Assembly (NCBI GenBank): GCA_041394145.1
Contig: JAWKIW010000013.1
Location: 74,523 to 138,522 of the forward strand
Length of the DNA: 64,000 nucleotides
Direction: 5' to 3'
DNA from: JAWKIW01 sp041394145
GTDB taxonomy: Bacteria; Actinomycetota; Acidimicrobiia; Acidimicrobiales; Acidimicrobilacustridaceae
Below, piece after piece: positions 1 through 10,956 of this stretch (its first letter is position 1; each line of letters opens with the position of its first letter). The position numbers were made by a program, and so were the translations under genes. The notes below the pieces were generated by a model. It worked only from the letters and a program-made list of their open reading frames with translations, was not told the origin of the DNA and ran no database searches.

Positions 1-652
1 TCGTGGACGACGGCAGCCACGACGGGACGGCCGAGAAGGCCGAGGACGCCGCCGCCGACGTGGTGCTGCGCCAGCCGGTCAACCGGGGCAAGGGGGCGGC
101 CGTGCGGACGGGGGTGCTCGCCGCCCGGGGTCGGGTCGTGGCCTTCACCGACGCCGACCTCTCCTACGCACCCGATCAGCTGATCGGCCTGCTCGAGCGG
201 GTGGAGGACGGGTGGGACGTCGTGGTGGGCAGCCGTCGCCACACCGACACCACCACCTTGATGCGGGCCCGGCGGATCCGCGAGATCGGGGGCCGGGCCA
301 TCAACGTGCTCACCAAGGTCGTGCTGCTCGGGCAGCACCGCGACACCCAGTGCGGGCTGAAGGCCTTCCGCTCGGACGTGGGGCGGCTGATCTTCTCCCA
401 CTCCCACGTCGACGGCTTCGCCTTCGACGTCGAGGTCTTCCACCTCGTCGAGCGGTACCACCTCTCGCTCACGGAGGTCCCGGTCCGGGTGCAGAACTCG
501 CCCCGCTCGACGGTGAAGGTCGTGCGTGACGCGCTGCGCCTGGTCCGAGACCTGTTCCGCATCCGCGCCTGGGACCGCCTCGGCGTGTACGACCCCGAGC
601 CGGGCGATCTGGCGCGCTGGCGGCGCCCGTGCGCGAGGAGCAGGCCGTCTGA
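1..652 (+). CDS. Family 2 glycosyltransferase, 5' end outside window
   Basis: The reading frame enters the window in the middle of the family's first nucleotide-sugar motif (VDDGSHDGT). It then shows a DAD metal-binding motif in FTDADLSYAP, a VVGSR segment and a DTQCGLKAFR segment, the pattern of GT2 enzymes of the dolichyl/polyprenyl-phosphate sugar transferase type (DPM1/ALG5-like). Such enzymes load a sugar from a nucleotide donor onto a lipid phosphate at the inner membrane face; the exact sugar cannot be read. In the main frame no stop appears until 899, which would overlap the next gene by 160 bases and give a low-complexity Arg/Pro/Ser tail. A one-base frame change near 612-620 gives the natural-looking end LAAPVREEQAV with a stop at 650-652, so I end the gene there. 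The true end depends on whether that indel is real. Confidence 0.8.
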
Positions 653-727
653 CCCGGGCGATCCGGCGGCTCGTCCCGCCGGAGGAGTGAGCCACCGCCG
701 CCGATCGGGGGCGACGACGGGCAGCGG

Positions 728-733
728 TAGGGT
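728..733 (+). promoter_or_regulatory. -10 box (TAGGGT) of a probable leaderless manB transcript
   Basis: TAGGGT lies six bases before the ATG at 740, so transcription would begin at or next to the start codon. No Shine-Dalgarno sequence intervenes. The same arrangement recurs at many starts in this window. Confidence 0.5.
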
Positions 734-739
734 CTCGCC

Positions 740-2107
740 ATGCCCCCCATCGACCCCGCTCGGCTCGACCCCATCTTCAAGGCCTACGACGTGCGCGGCA
801 CCGTTCCCGACCAGCTCGACGCCGCCATCGTCGAGAACATCGGTGCCGCCTTCGCTCGGTTCGCTCTCGACGAAGGCGGTCGCTGCGACAAGGTCCTGAT
901 CGGTCGGGACATGCGGCCGACCGGCGTGGAGCTGGCCGGCGCCTTCGCCCGCGGCGTCACCTCCCAGGGCGTCGACGTCGAGCACCTCGGGCTGTGCTCC
1001 ACCGACGAGGTGTTCTTCGCCGCCGGTCGCTACGACGCCCCGGCCGCCCAGCTCACCGCGTCGCACAACCCGGCCGGGTACAACGGCATCAAGCTGGCCC
1101 TGGCCGGCGCCCGGCCGGTGGGCGAGGACAGCGGCCTCGCCGACATCAAGGCCATGGCGGCGAAGGGGTTGGAGCCCGTCGCCGACGTCGGCTCGGTCTC
1201 CAGCCGGGAGGCCCTGGCCGACTTCGCGGCACACGTCCACTCCTTCGTCGACCTGTCGGTCCTGGCCCCGCTGTCGGTGGTCGCCGACACCGCGAACGGC
1301 ATGGGGGGCCTGATCGTGCCGGCCGTGTTCGACGGCCTGCCGTTCGACGTCGAGGTGATGTACGCCGAGCTCGACGGCACCTTCCCCAACCACCCTGCCG
1401 ACCCCATCCAGCCCGAGAACCAGCGCGACCTCGTCGCCCGGGTGCTCGACAAGGGTGCCGACGTGGGCCTCGCCTTCGACGGCGACGCCGACCGCGTGTT
1501 CCTGGTCGACGACCAGGGCCAGCTGCTGTCGGGATCGCTGACCACGGCCATCGTCGCCAAGGTGATGCTCGAGAAGAACCCGGGTGCCACCATCCTGCAC
1601 AACCTGATCTGCTCCAAGGCCGTGCCCGAGGTGATCCGCGAGAACGGCGGCACCCCGGTGCGCACCCGGGTGGGGCACTCGCTCATCAAGAAGGTGATGG
1701 CCGAGACGGGCGCGGCCTTCGGCGGTGAGCACTCGGGCCACTACTACTTCCGCGACAACTACCGGGCCGACTCGGGGATCATCGCCGCCCTCGTGGTGCT
1801 CGAGGAGCTGTCCCGCAGCGGCCAGAAGCTCTCCGAGCTGCGCACGCCGTTCGAGCGCTACGCAGCCTCGGGCGAGATCAACACGACCGTGGCCGACACC
1901 GGCGCCGTGATCGACGCGGTGGCCGCCGCCTTCCCCGACGCCACCCAGGACCGCCTCGACGGCCTGACCGTCGACCTCGGCAGCTGGTGGTTCAACCTGC
2001 GGCCCTCCAACACCGAGCCCCTGCTGCGGCTGAACCTCGAGGCCCCCTCGGCCGAGGAGGTCGCCGACCACGTGGCCGAGGTGCAGGCGGTGATGTCGGC
2101 GTCGTGA
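740..2107 (+). CDS. manB: Phosphomannomutase/phosphoglucomutase (ManB type)
   Basis: This 455-residue protein interconverts hexose-6-phosphate and hexose-1-phosphate, most likely mannose-6-P to mannose-1-P for GDP-mannose supply, in the cytoplasm. The catalytic phosphoserine loop TASHNPAGYNGIK lies near residue 110, and the metal-binding loop FDGDADR near residue 247. A GEHSGHYYF sugar-binding loop and a C-terminal RPSNTEPLLRLNLEA phosphate-binding segment follow. Length fits the alpha-D-phosphohexomutase family. It is followed by a Trm112-like gene and a SIS-domain isomerase, an order like the mycobacterial manB / Rv3256c region upstream of sahH. The family has both phosphomannomutase and phosphoglucomutase members, so substrate preference is inferred from context. 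Confidence 0.93.
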   Translation: MPPIDPARLDPIFKAYDVRGTVPDQLDAAIVENIGAAFARFALDEGGRCDKVLIGRDMRPTGVELAGAFARGVTSQGVDVEHLGLCSTDEVFFAAGRYDAPAAQLTASHNPAGYNGIKLALAGARPVGEDSGLADIKAMAAKGLEPVADVGSVSSREALADFAAHVHSFVDLSVLAPLSVVADTANGMGGLIVPAVFDGLPFDVEVMYAELDGTFPNHPADPIQPENQRDLVARVLDKGADVGLAFDGDADRVFLVDDQGQLLSGSLTTAIVAKVMLEKNPGATILHNLICSKAVPEVIRENGGTPVRTRVGHSLIKKVMAETGAAFGGEHSGHYYFRDNYRADSGIIAALVVLEELSRSGQKLSELRTPFERYAASGEINTTVADTGAVIDAVAAAFPDATQDRLDGLTVDLGSWWFNLRPSNTEPLLRLNLEAPSAEEVADHVAEVQAVMSAS

Positions 2108-2192
2108 GCCGGCCCGAGGGCGCCGTCCGCGCTCGGCGGATCGCGGGGCGGGGTAGCCTCGATCGACCTGCACCGGAGGAGACGCACCCGCC

Positions 2193-2435
2193 ATGGCACT
2201 CGACCCGCAGCTGCTCGAGATCCTCGCCTGCCCCGAGGACAAGGGCCCGCTGCTCTACTTCGCCGACGAGGACACGCTGTACAACCCCCGGCTGAAGCGG
2301 CGGTACCACATCAAGGACGACATCCCGATCATGCTCGTCGACGAGGCCGAGGCCGTCTCCGACGACGAGGACGCCCGGCTGACGGCCAAGGCGGAGGCCG
2401 AGGGCGTGCGACCGACCTTCGAGCCCGGGACGTGA
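2193..2435 (+). CDS. Trm112-family small zinc-ribbon-like protein
   Basis: An 80-residue protein starting MALDPQLLEILACPEDKGPL, the usual N-terminus of Trm112/YcaR-like proteins, with a later RRYHIKDDIPIMLVDEAE segment that matches the family's conserved PVxDGIPVML region. The second cysteine of the usual CP..C knuckle is missing, as in many actinobacterial members. A strong ribosome site (GGAGGAG, 2175-2181) precedes the ATG, and a TAGCCT -10 box lies at about 2155. It sits between manB and the isomerase and overlaps the isomerase start by four bases (GTGA), so the two are probably translationally coupled. Trm112 proteins often act as small partners or stabilisers of enzymes; the partner here is unknown. 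Confidence 0.85.
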   Translation: MALDPQLLEILACPEDKGPLLYFADEDTLYNPRLKRRYHIKDDIPIMLVDEAEAVSDDEDARLTAKAEAEGVRPTFEPGT

Positions 2436-3469
2436 CGATGGCCGAGCGCCTCGACACCGTCGGCATGTTCGACCTGACCGCCGGGCTCCCCGAGCAGGTG
2501 GCGGCGGCGGTCGACCTCGCCGACGGCCTCGAGGACCTGCCCGACCACGACGACGTCGAGAACGTGGTCGTGCTGGGCATGGGCGGCAGCGGCATGGCGG
2601 GCGACGTCGTGCGCGAGATCGCCGGGCCGTTCATGCCGGTCCCCGTCATCGTGCACAAGGGCTACGGCACGCCCAACTTCATCGACGAGCACTCGCTGGT
2701 GTTCGCCGTGTCCTTCTCGGGCAACACCGAGGAGACGATCGACGCCGCCACCAGCGCCGCCATGCAGGGTGGGCGCATCGTCGCCCTGTCCAGCGGCGGT
2801 GAGCTGCAGGACCTGGCCGGCGACTGGGGTGCCCCCCACATCCGCCTGCCCGCCGACATCCCCATGCCGCGGGCCGGGATCGGTGCCGTCGCCGTGCCCC
2901 CGCTCGTGGTGCTCGAGCAGGTCGGCCTGTTCCCGGGGGCCCGGTCGTGGATCGGTGCCGCCGTCGACCAGCTGGCCAAGCGCCGCGACCAGCTGGTGGC
3001 CGAGCGCACCCCGGCCCTCGAGCTGGCCCGCCACCTCGACCGCCAGATCCCCCTCGTCTACGGCGGGGGCGGGCTCGGCCTGGCTGCGGCGACCCGGTGG
3101 AAGTGCCAGATCAACGAGAACGCCAAGGCGCCGGCCTTCTACAACGTGCACCCCGAGCTGTGCCACAACGAGATCTGCGGCTGGGGCCAGCACGGCGACG
3201 TGACCCGGCAGGTGCTGCAGGTCGTGAACCTGCGCCACGAGTACGAGCATCCCCAGCTCGCCCGCCGGTACGACCTGGTCAACGACATGATCGACGAGGT
3301 CGTGGGCGGGGTGCACGAGGTCGTGGCCGAAGGCGACGGGCCGCTGGCCCAGCTGTTCGACCTGGTGCTGTTCGGCGATTTCGTGAGCCTGCACCTCGCC
3401 GACCTCGCCGGGGTCGACCCGGGACCGATCCCGGTCCTCGACGACCTCAAGCGGGCCCTGGCCGAGTAG
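2432..3469 (+). CDS. SIS-domain phosphoglucose/phosphomannose isomerase
   Basis: A 345-residue protein with two sugar-isomerase (SIS) domains. The first contains VVVLGMGGSGMAGDVV and a VFAVSFSGNTEETIDA phosphosugar-binding stretch. The C-terminal half carries NENAKAPAFYNVHPELCHNEICGW, diagnostic of the bifunctional phosphoglucose/phosphomannose isomerase C-terminal domain, with catalytic Glu and His candidates there. It would supply mannose-6-phosphate to the phosphomannomutase upstream. GTG at 2432 overlaps the previous stop; ATG at 2438 is an alternative start. The last 21 bases plus stop are duplicated immediately downstream (see the repeat at 3459-3500). Confidence 0.88.
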   Translation: MTMAERLDTVGMFDLTAGLPEQVAAAVDLADGLEDLPDHDDVENVVVLGMGGSGMAGDVVREIAGPFMPVPVIVHKGYGTPNFIDEHSLVFAVSFSGNTEETIDAATSAAMQGGRIVALSSGGELQDLAGDWGAPHIRLPADIPMPRAGIGAVAVPPLVVLEQVGLFPGARSWIGAAVDQLAKRRDQLVAERTPALELARHLDRQIPLVYGGGGLGLAAATRWKCQINENAKAPAFYNVHPELCHNEICGWGQHGDVTRQVLQVVNLRHEYEHPQLARRYDLVNDMIDEVVGGVHEVVAEGDGPLAQLFDLVLFGDFVSLHLADLAGVDPGPIPVLDDLKRALAE

Positions 3470-3500
3470 CCCGGCCCCCTGGCCGAGTAGCCCGGCCCCC
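3459..3500 (+). repeat. 21-bp tandem duplication across the isomerase stop codon
   Basis: Two exact adjacent copies of a 21-base unit, TGGCCGAGTAGCCCGGCCCCC, occupy 3459-3479 and 3480-3500. The first copy contains the last codons and the TAG stop of the SIS isomerase, so the duplication does not alter the protein. It looks like a recent slippage product. Confidence 0.85.
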
Positions 3501-3520
3501 CGGCCCCCGACCCCGTGGGT

Positions 3521-3570
3521 GTTTCGGTCATGGATCTGCGTGCTCCAGCACGCAGATCCATGACCAGAAC
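3521..3570. terminator. Long intergenic hairpin; copy of a dispersed palindrome
   Basis: Positions 3526-3544 and 3547-3565 form a perfect 19-bp inverted repeat with a two-base loop. Four more outer pairs follow one mismatch (3521-3524 with 3567-3570). There is no T-tract, so classical intrinsic termination is not certain, although the hairpin lies just downstream of the isomerase operon. The right arm (AGCACGCAGATCCATGAC then AGAACG) is repeated almost exactly at 24887-24910, so this is also one copy of a dispersed element. Confidence 0.6.
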
Positions 3571-3652
3571 GCCGGGGTCGGCATGACCAGCACGCGGGGG
3601 TAGGGGGGGGGGGCGCTGGGGGCGGTCGTGGTCGGTGGGCGCCCGCTGCCCT

Positions 3653-3766
3653 ACACTCGTGGGCTGCCCCGGGCTGATGTGAGAGGTGTCAGCAGACCCC
3701 AGCTCGCCGGCGACCCGAACATCCCCCGTTCGGCGCGCCCGCGCGCCAGGAAGGTCTGCTGACCCC
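3653..3766 (+). promoter_or_regulatory. Structured ahcY leader, candidate translational riboswitch
   Basis: A TACACT -10 box (about 3654-3659) is followed by a leader of roughly 100 bases. Arms 3688-3698 (GTCAGCAGACC) and 3753-3763 (GGTCTGCTGAC) form a perfect 11-bp closing stem that ends three bases before the ATG. They enclose two hairpins: CCGAAC/GTTCGG, and a GC-only arm pair GGCGCGC/GCGCGCC. The Shine-Dalgarno AGGAAGG (3748-3754) runs into the 3' strand of the closing stem. A competing stem, GCTGA (3673-3677) with TCAGC (3689-3693), uses the same 5' strand. This mutually exclusive pairing over the ribosome site looks like a switch. I cannot match it confidently to a known SAM or SAH riboswitch class. 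Confidence 0.5.
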
Positions 3767-5227
<1,461 letters not shown>

Positions 5228-5289
5228 CGCCGCCGCGGCCGCCTCGTCGTCCGGCGACGGCGAGGTGAGGGGGTCCTAGACTCCCGCCG

Positions 5290-6099
5290 ATGTCCGCACC
5301 GACCCGCCCCCGTCCGACCGGTCCGCGCCGGTCGGCGGGGGCGGGTGGCGCGTCCGGGGACGGGGCGGCTCGTCGGGCCTGGTGGTCGACGACTGCGACC
5401 TCGGTCCGCCACAACCTGCCGTACTGGCCCGTGATGGTGTGGAACCTCGCGCTGTGGGTGCTGCTGCGGCCGCGCCGGTGGTTCGGCATCGACGACTTCC
5501 CCGCCACCGGGGCCGTGGTCCGGGACTGGAAGGCCGTGCGGGACGAGGCCCTGGAGCTGCGGCGCGGCGGCGTCGCCGTGCCCGCCTTCGACCAGCTCGA
5601 TCCCGGCCAGCGTCGGCTCACCGCCGACGGCGGCTGGAGGAGCTTCGTGCTGCGCTTCGGTGGCAACGACGTGCCGGCCAACCGCGCCCTGTGCCCGACC
5701 ACGACCGCCCTGCTCGACGAGGTCCCCGACGTCTACACCGCGATGTTCTCCGTGCTCGAGCCGGGCACGCGCCTGCCGCTGCACGCCGGCGCGATCAAGG
5801 GCGTGGTGCGCTTCCTGCTCCCGGTGGTCGTGCCCGACGACGGGGCGTGCCGCCTCCACCTCGGCGGCGTCACCCGGGTGCTGGCCGAGGGGGAGCCCCT
5901 GTACTTCGACGACACCTACCCGCATCGGGCGGCCAACGACGCGGGAGGCGAGCGGGTCACGCTGTTCGTCGACCTGGTGCGGCCGATGCCGTGGCCCTGG
6001 CTCGACCGGGCCAACCGCCGGTTCCTCCGCCGACTCGGGGCGAGCCGACGCATGCTGGGCGCCGTGGTGCGGGCCGAGGCGGCCACCGCCCGGCCCTGA
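5290..6099 (+). CDS. Aspartyl/asparaginyl beta-hydroxylase-fold protein
   Basis: A 269-residue protein with an N-terminal basic stretch and a short hydrophobic segment (YWPVMVWNLALWVLL, residues about 43-57) that may anchor it to the membrane. The C-terminal two thirds resembles the 2-oxoglutarate/Fe(II) aspartyl/asparaginyl beta-hydroxylase family (LpxO-like): SVLEPGTRLPLHAG, GVVRFLLPVVVPDDGACRLHLGG, and FDDTYPHRAAND, supplying histidine ligands for iron. The substrate could be a protein side chain or a lipid acyl chain and cannot be told from sequence. A TAGACT box at 5277-5282, seven bases before the ATG, suggests leaderless transcription. Confidence 0.75.
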   Translation: MSAPTRPRPTGPRRSAGAGGASGDGAARRAWWSTTATSVRHNLPYWPVMVWNLALWVLLRPRRWFGIDDFPATGAVVRDWKAVRDEALELRRGGVAVPAFDQLDPGQRRLTADGGWRSFVLRFGGNDVPANRALCPTTTALLDEVPDVYTAMFSVLEPGTRLPLHAGAIKGVVRFLLPVVVPDDGACRLHLGGVTRVLAEGEPLYFDDTYPHRAANDAGGERVTLFVDLVRPMPWPWLDRANRRFLRRLGASRRMLGAVVRAEAATARP

Positions 6100-6120
6100 G
6101 CCGGGCCGCGGGCTCGCTGG

Positions 6121-7431
6121 TCAGGCCGGGTGCAGGCGGACCGGCAGGTGCCGGAGGCCGGTGTGCTTGTTCGACCGGACCCACTCGGGGGGGCCGGTGA
6201 CCTCGAGCGCCGCCACCCGGTCGAGCAGCTCGTCGAGCAGGACGCGCATCTCGAGGCGGGCGAGGTTGGCGCCGAGGCAGAAGTGGGCGCCGTGGCCGAA
6301 GGCGAGGTGCCGGTTGGGTGACCGCCGGATGTCGAACCGGAAGGGGTCGTCGAAGACCTCCTCGTCCCGGTTGGCCGACGCCCACCACAGCGTGACCTTG
6401 TCGCCGGCGGCGACGGGTCGGCCGTCGATCTCGGTGTCGCGGGTCGCGGTCCGGCGGTTGTAGGTCGTCGACGACGACCACCGCAGCATCTCTTCGATCG
6501 CGCCCGGCAGCAGCGCCCGGTCGGCCCGCAGCTCGGCCCACTGCCCGGGATGGTCGACGAGGGCGAGCACGCCCAAGGCGATCGAGTTGCGGGTCGTCTC
6601 CGAGCCGGCGGCGATGAGCAGGTTGAAGAACATCTGCAGCTCGAGCTCGGTGAGCGGCCCCGGTGGCGCATCCTGCTCGTCGCCGGCCACGCGGGCGTGC
6701 ACCAGCACCGAGAGCATGTCGTCGCCCGGCTCGGACCGCCGCCGCTCGATGAGGTCGGTGCCGTAGGTGAACATGGCGGCCGAGGCGGCCGCCGCCCGGT
6801 CGCCCTGCTCGCCGAGGTCGCGGTCGTCGTAGTCGAGGGTGGCCTCGGCCCACGCGAACAGGTCGTGGCGGTCCTCCTGGGGTACACCGAGGACGCGGGC
6901 GATCGCCTGCAGGGGGAGCTCGGCGGCGACGTCGCGCAGGAAGTCGCAGGCGCCGCGCTCGACCGCGTCGTCGACGATGGTGCGACTGCGCTGCCGAAGG
7001 TCGTCCTCCATCGCCGCCAACGCTCGGGGTGCGACGGCCGGCGTCAGCAGCTGGCGGATCCGCTGGTGCCGGGGGTCGTCCATCATGTTGAGCAGCACCC
7101 CGGCCGCGAAGCCGTTCGGCAGGTCCTCGATCAGGGTCCCGCCGCCGTCGCGGCCCCCGCCCGTCGCCGACGAGAAGGTGGCGCCGTCGCCGGCCACCGC
7201 CAGCACGTCGCGGTGACGGCTGAGCACCCAGAAGCCCTCGCCGCCCGGGGTGTGGCTGGTCGGTGGGTGGAACCACACGGGCGCGTCGCGGCGCAGGGTG
7301 CAGAAGACATCGTGCGGGAAGCCCTCGGCGAACCGGTCGAGGTCGGTGAGGTCGACACCGGCCAGGTCGATGCCGTCGGGGTCGCCGATGCCGCCAGGGT
7401 CGTCGCCCGGCCCCCTGTACGTCGCCGTCAT
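6121..7431 (-). CDS. Cytochrome P450
   Basis: A heme-thiolate monooxygenase of about 436 residues. The I-helix motif is AAGSETTRNS, the ExxR motif is EEMLRWSS, and the heme loop is FGHGAHFCLGANLARLE, where the Cys is the heme ligand. The NRDEEVFDDPFRFDIRR region is typical of the bacterial CYP124/125/142-like group that acts on steroids or fatty acids, but substrate assignment is tentative. No ferredoxin or reductase gene is adjacent. The chosen ATG (7429-7431) follows a GGAGG ribosome site; the frame is open to 7461. It is transcribed divergently from the deacetylase gene, and a TAGGTT -10 candidate lies on this strand near 7483-7488. Confidence 0.92.
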   Translation of the reverse strand: MTATYRGPGDDPGGIGDPDGIDLAGVDLTDLDRFAEGFPHDVFCTLRRDAPVWFHPPTSHTPGGEGFWVLSRHRDVLAVAGDGATFSSATGGGRDGGGTLIEDLPNGFAAGVLLNMMDDPRHQRIRQLLTPAVAPRALAAMEDDLRQRSRTIVDDAVERGACDFLRDVAAELPLQAIARVLGVPQEDRHDLFAWAEATLDYDDRDLGEQGDRAAAASAAMFTYGTDLIERRRSEPGDDMLSVLVHARVAGDEQDAPPGPLTELELQMFFNLLIAAGSETTRNSIALGVLALVDHPGQWAELRADRALLPGAIEEMLRWSSSTTYNRRTATRDTEIDGRPVAAGDKVTLWWASANRDEEVFDDPFRFDIRRSPNRHLAFGHGAHFCLGANLARLEMRVLLDELLDRVAALEVTGPPEWVRSNKHTGLRHLPVRLHPA

Positions 7432-7515
7432 CGCACGCCTCCGGTCGCCGGCCGGGTCCACGGGCCCCGGACCCGTCGCAACCTACCGGTCCGGAACGGT
7501 CCAGCGGATCGGGCG

Positions 7516-8534
7516 ATGCGGCAGCCGACCGTGCTGCGGCGCGAAGATCGGCGGGCCGTGGACGCGCCCGTGCTCACCCTGACGATCGACCTCGAGGACC
7601 ACCGTCCCGTGCCGACCTGGCCGGCGCGGTACCCCGACCAGATGCGACGGTGGCTCGACCACTGCGACGAGCGCGGCATCCGGGCCACCGTGTTCGTCGT
7701 CGGAGCCGTCGCCCACCGCAGCCCCGAGCTCGTCGTCGAGATCGCCCGCCGCGGCCACGAGATCGGCTTGCACAACTTCGACCACTGGGCGTTGTTCTCG
7801 TGCCGACCCGAGAGCTTCGGGCCGCGGGTGGCCGCCGAGCGGGTCTGGCTGGAGGAGCTCACCGGCACCGCGGTGGTGGGCTTCCGGGCCCCGGCGGGGA
7901 CGCTGGTCCCGTCGACGGTGTGGGCCACCGAGGCGCTCCTCGAGGCGGGGTTCACCTACTCGGCGAGCGCCCTGCCGGCCCAGACCTACGGCGTCGGCTT
8001 CCCCGGATGTCCCAGCACCCCGTTCCGCTGGCCGTCGGGGCTGGCCGAGCTGCCGTGCCCGGTCGTGGCCGCCGGAGGGGTGGGGTTGCCGTTCCTCGGG
8101 GGCACCTTCCTGCGGGTGCTGCCCCTTCCCGTGGTGCGACGCCTGGCCGCCGACCTGCCGACCGGCTCGGTGCCGTGGGTGTACGGCCACCCCTACGACG
8201 TCGACGTGCTCGAGCCCGTGTACCGGGTGGAGGAGGTCGGCCGGTGGGGCACCGTGCTGCTGTGGCTCAACCGGGGGCGCATGTTCGCCAAGGTCGACGC
8301 CGTGCTGGGCCCGGTCGCCGGGGCACCCCTCGCCGAGCGTCTGGCCGGGCTCGGCGACGAACTCCCGGTGTTCGACCCGGTGGCGGCGCCCTCGGCCGGC
8401 TCGGCGGTGACCGGGCACGTGGCCCGGGTGCTGCGCCGGGACCACCTGCGCCGGCGGCTGGCGGCACCGGGCGCGCTCGTCGACGCCGCCGACGAGGCCG
8501 CGACCGGCAACGTCGACGACCTGGCGCCGGCCTC

Positions 8535-8538
<4 letters not shown>
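7516..8538 (+). CDS. Polysaccharide deacetylase family protein
   Basis: About 340 residues of the NodB-homology (carbohydrate esterase 4) fold. LTIDLEDH carries the first Asp pair near residue 18, followed by GIRATVFVVGAVAHRSPELV. The metal-binding histidine motif is RGHEIGLHNFDH, and then come GFRAPAGTLVPST and a C-terminal VYGHPYDVD. The LEDH and HPYD variants resemble deacetylases of exopolysaccharide loci. The likely role is N-deacetylation of an extracellular or peptidoglycan sugar, yet no signal peptide is evident. ATG 7516 is chosen; GTG 7558 would trim 14 residues. The stop overlaps the mtnA start (GTGA), suggesting co-translation. Confidence 0.8.
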
Positions 8539-9521
<983 letters not shown>

Positions 9522-9589
9522 GCCCGTCGTCATCGCCAATCGCAGCTCGTGCCACGGCGCCCGCTCATCGGCGTCTCATGGGCGATGGC

Positions 9590-9595
9590 TAGGGT
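9590..9595 (+). promoter_or_regulatory. -10 box (TAGGGT) of a probable leaderless transcript
   Basis: TAGGGT is separated from the ATG at 9602 by six bases with no ribosome site between them. Confidence 0.45.
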
Positions 9596-9601
9596 GGCCC
9601 C

Positions 9602-10129
9602 ATGGCGTGGACCGGCGTTCGCCGAGGGCTCGTCGGTGCGGTCGCGGTCACCGTCGTGCTGTTCGGCCTGGCGATGGGGGCGGCCGCTCGGACCGGTGCC
9701 GGCGCTGATGTGGGGCCGACCACCTCCACCCGGACCGGTCCTGCACCGGGTGGGGTCTTCGACCGGATCTGGAAGGGGTCGGCCGACGTGGCCGCCGCAG
9801 CGCTCGGCATCACCGCCGACCAGCTGCGCACCGAGACCGAGCTGGGCGACCGTTCGGTGGCAGAGGTGGCGGTCGCCCACGGCAGAGCACCCGAGGTGGT
9901 GCAGGCGGCCGTCACCACGGCGGCACTCCGTCGTCTCGATGACGCCGTCGGCAGCGGCGCCCTGACCGAGGCCGACGCGGCCGGGTTCCGTGCCCGAGTG
10001 CCCGGGCTGGCTGACCGGTACGTCCACGCGCCGCAGGCCGCGGGCCACGGAACGACCACCACGTCGACGACAGCGTCCTCGGCGCCGTCGAACACCTCGA
10101 CGTCCACCAGCTCGACGTCCACCAGCTGA
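9602..10129 (+). CDS. Secreted or anchored helical protein with Ser/Thr tail, unknown function
   Basis: A 175-residue protein with an N-terminal export signal or anchor (residues about 8-28, LVGAVAVTVVLFGLAMGAAA). The central helical module AALGITADQLRTETELGDRSVAEVAVAHGRAPEVV, followed by RLDDAVGSGALTEADAAGFRARV, is a fold seen in many exported actinobacterial proteins of unknown role. The C-terminus is almost pure Thr/Ser. The low-complexity coding style continues past the stop in other frames (SASSTTSSSSSTTS, then PAPTSVRAPAGTTVGTSGPPG, ending near 10254), so the true protein may be about 40 residues longer and the stop at 10127-10129 may come from an indel in the repeat-like tail. Confidence 0.7.
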   Translation: MAWTGVRRGLVGAVAVTVVLFGLAMGAAARTGAGADVGPTTSTRTGPAPGGVFDRIWKGSADVAAAALGITADQLRTETELGDRSVAEVAVAHGRAPEVVQAAVTTAALRRLDDAVGSGALTEADAAGFRARVPGLADRYVHAPQAAGHGTTTTSTTASSAPSNTSTSTSSTSTS

Positions 10130-10303
10130 CGTCGGCCTCGTCGACGACGTCGTCGTCGAGCTCGACCACCTCCGCCCGCACCGACCTCGGTGAGGGCGCC
10201 CGCGGGGACCACCGTCGGGACCTCCGGCCCGCCGGGTACGACATCGGGTCGGTGATCGCCATCGCGGCGAGGGCGGTCACACCCCGTCGGTACGTCCGTC
10301 GAC

Positions 10304-10926
10304 GTGGGGCTGCTGCTCGACGCCATCCTCGACCCGCTGCTCGGGACGTCGTGCGCGGTGTGCGCCGCACCGGGCCCGTCGCCGTGCTCGCGGTGCTGCA
10401 CGGCGTTGCGGGCAGCCGGGCCGGTGCGACCATGCCCCGGCGGGCTGGCGTCGTGCACGGCGCTGCTGCGCTACGCCGGAGCCGGCCGCGACCTCGTCAC
10501 CGGCCTCAAGTACCGCAACCACCGCGTGGCCCTGCGGCCGCTCGCCGGCGCCGCCGCCGACCTCGTGGGGTTCCCGGTCGACGTCGTCACCTGGCCGCCC
10601 ACCACCGCGGCGCGGCGCCGGCGCCGGGGCTGATCAGGCCGAGCTGGCCGCTCGGATCGTGGCGCGGCAGCTCGGCTGTCCTGCCCGTCGTCTGCTGGGC
10701 CGGCGGCCGGGCCCGGCGCAGACCGGCCGGCGCGGCCGGGAGCGGCGCGACGGGCCGGCCTTCGTCGTCGCCGGTGGGTCACAGCACGTCGCGGGCGCGC
10801 CGTGCTGCTCGTCGACGACGTCGTCACGACCGGGGCGACGTCGGCTCGGCGGCCCGGCTGCGGGCGGCCGGTGCCGCCGAGGTGCACGGGCTGGCGCTGG
10901 CCCGGACGCCGGCCCCCACCCGGTGA
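10304..10926 (+). pseudogene. ComF-family phosphoribosyltransferase, frame-broken
   Basis: Pieces of one ComF/amidophosphoribosyltransferase-like protein lie in order in three frames. The first is a zinc-ribbon start, LLDAILDPLLGTSCAVCAAPGPSPCSRCC, followed by LLRYAGAGRDLVTGLKYRNHR and VVTWPPTTAARRRRRG. After a break at about 10632 comes DQAELAARIVARQLGCPARRLLGRRPGPAQTGR. After a break near 10795 comes the PRPP-binding loop VLLVDDVVTTGAT. A further break near 10850 precedes AARLRAAGAAEVHGLALARTPAPTR and the stop. ComF proteins accompany competence and DNA uptake, and the gene commonly sits upstream of hpf-secA in actinobacteria. Three or more indels in 620 bases mean either a true pseudogene or a poor consensus sequence; every conserved block is otherwise intact. 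Confidence 0.75.
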
Positions 10927-10956
10927 CGGCGCCGTTGCGCTTCTGCGGACTCCATC

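Noticed and set aside
176..2242. Long minus-strand frame antisense to the phosphomannomutase
   Set aside because: Composition is His/Val/Arg/Gly-rich without family motifs, as expected for a shadow of a high-GC gene; the plus strand shows complete enzyme motifs.
3701..3745. LexA (SOS) box in the ahcY leader
   Set aside because: GAAC and GTTC occur but with the wrong spacing for the actinobacterial CGAAC-N4-GTTCG site; they fit an RNA hairpin better.
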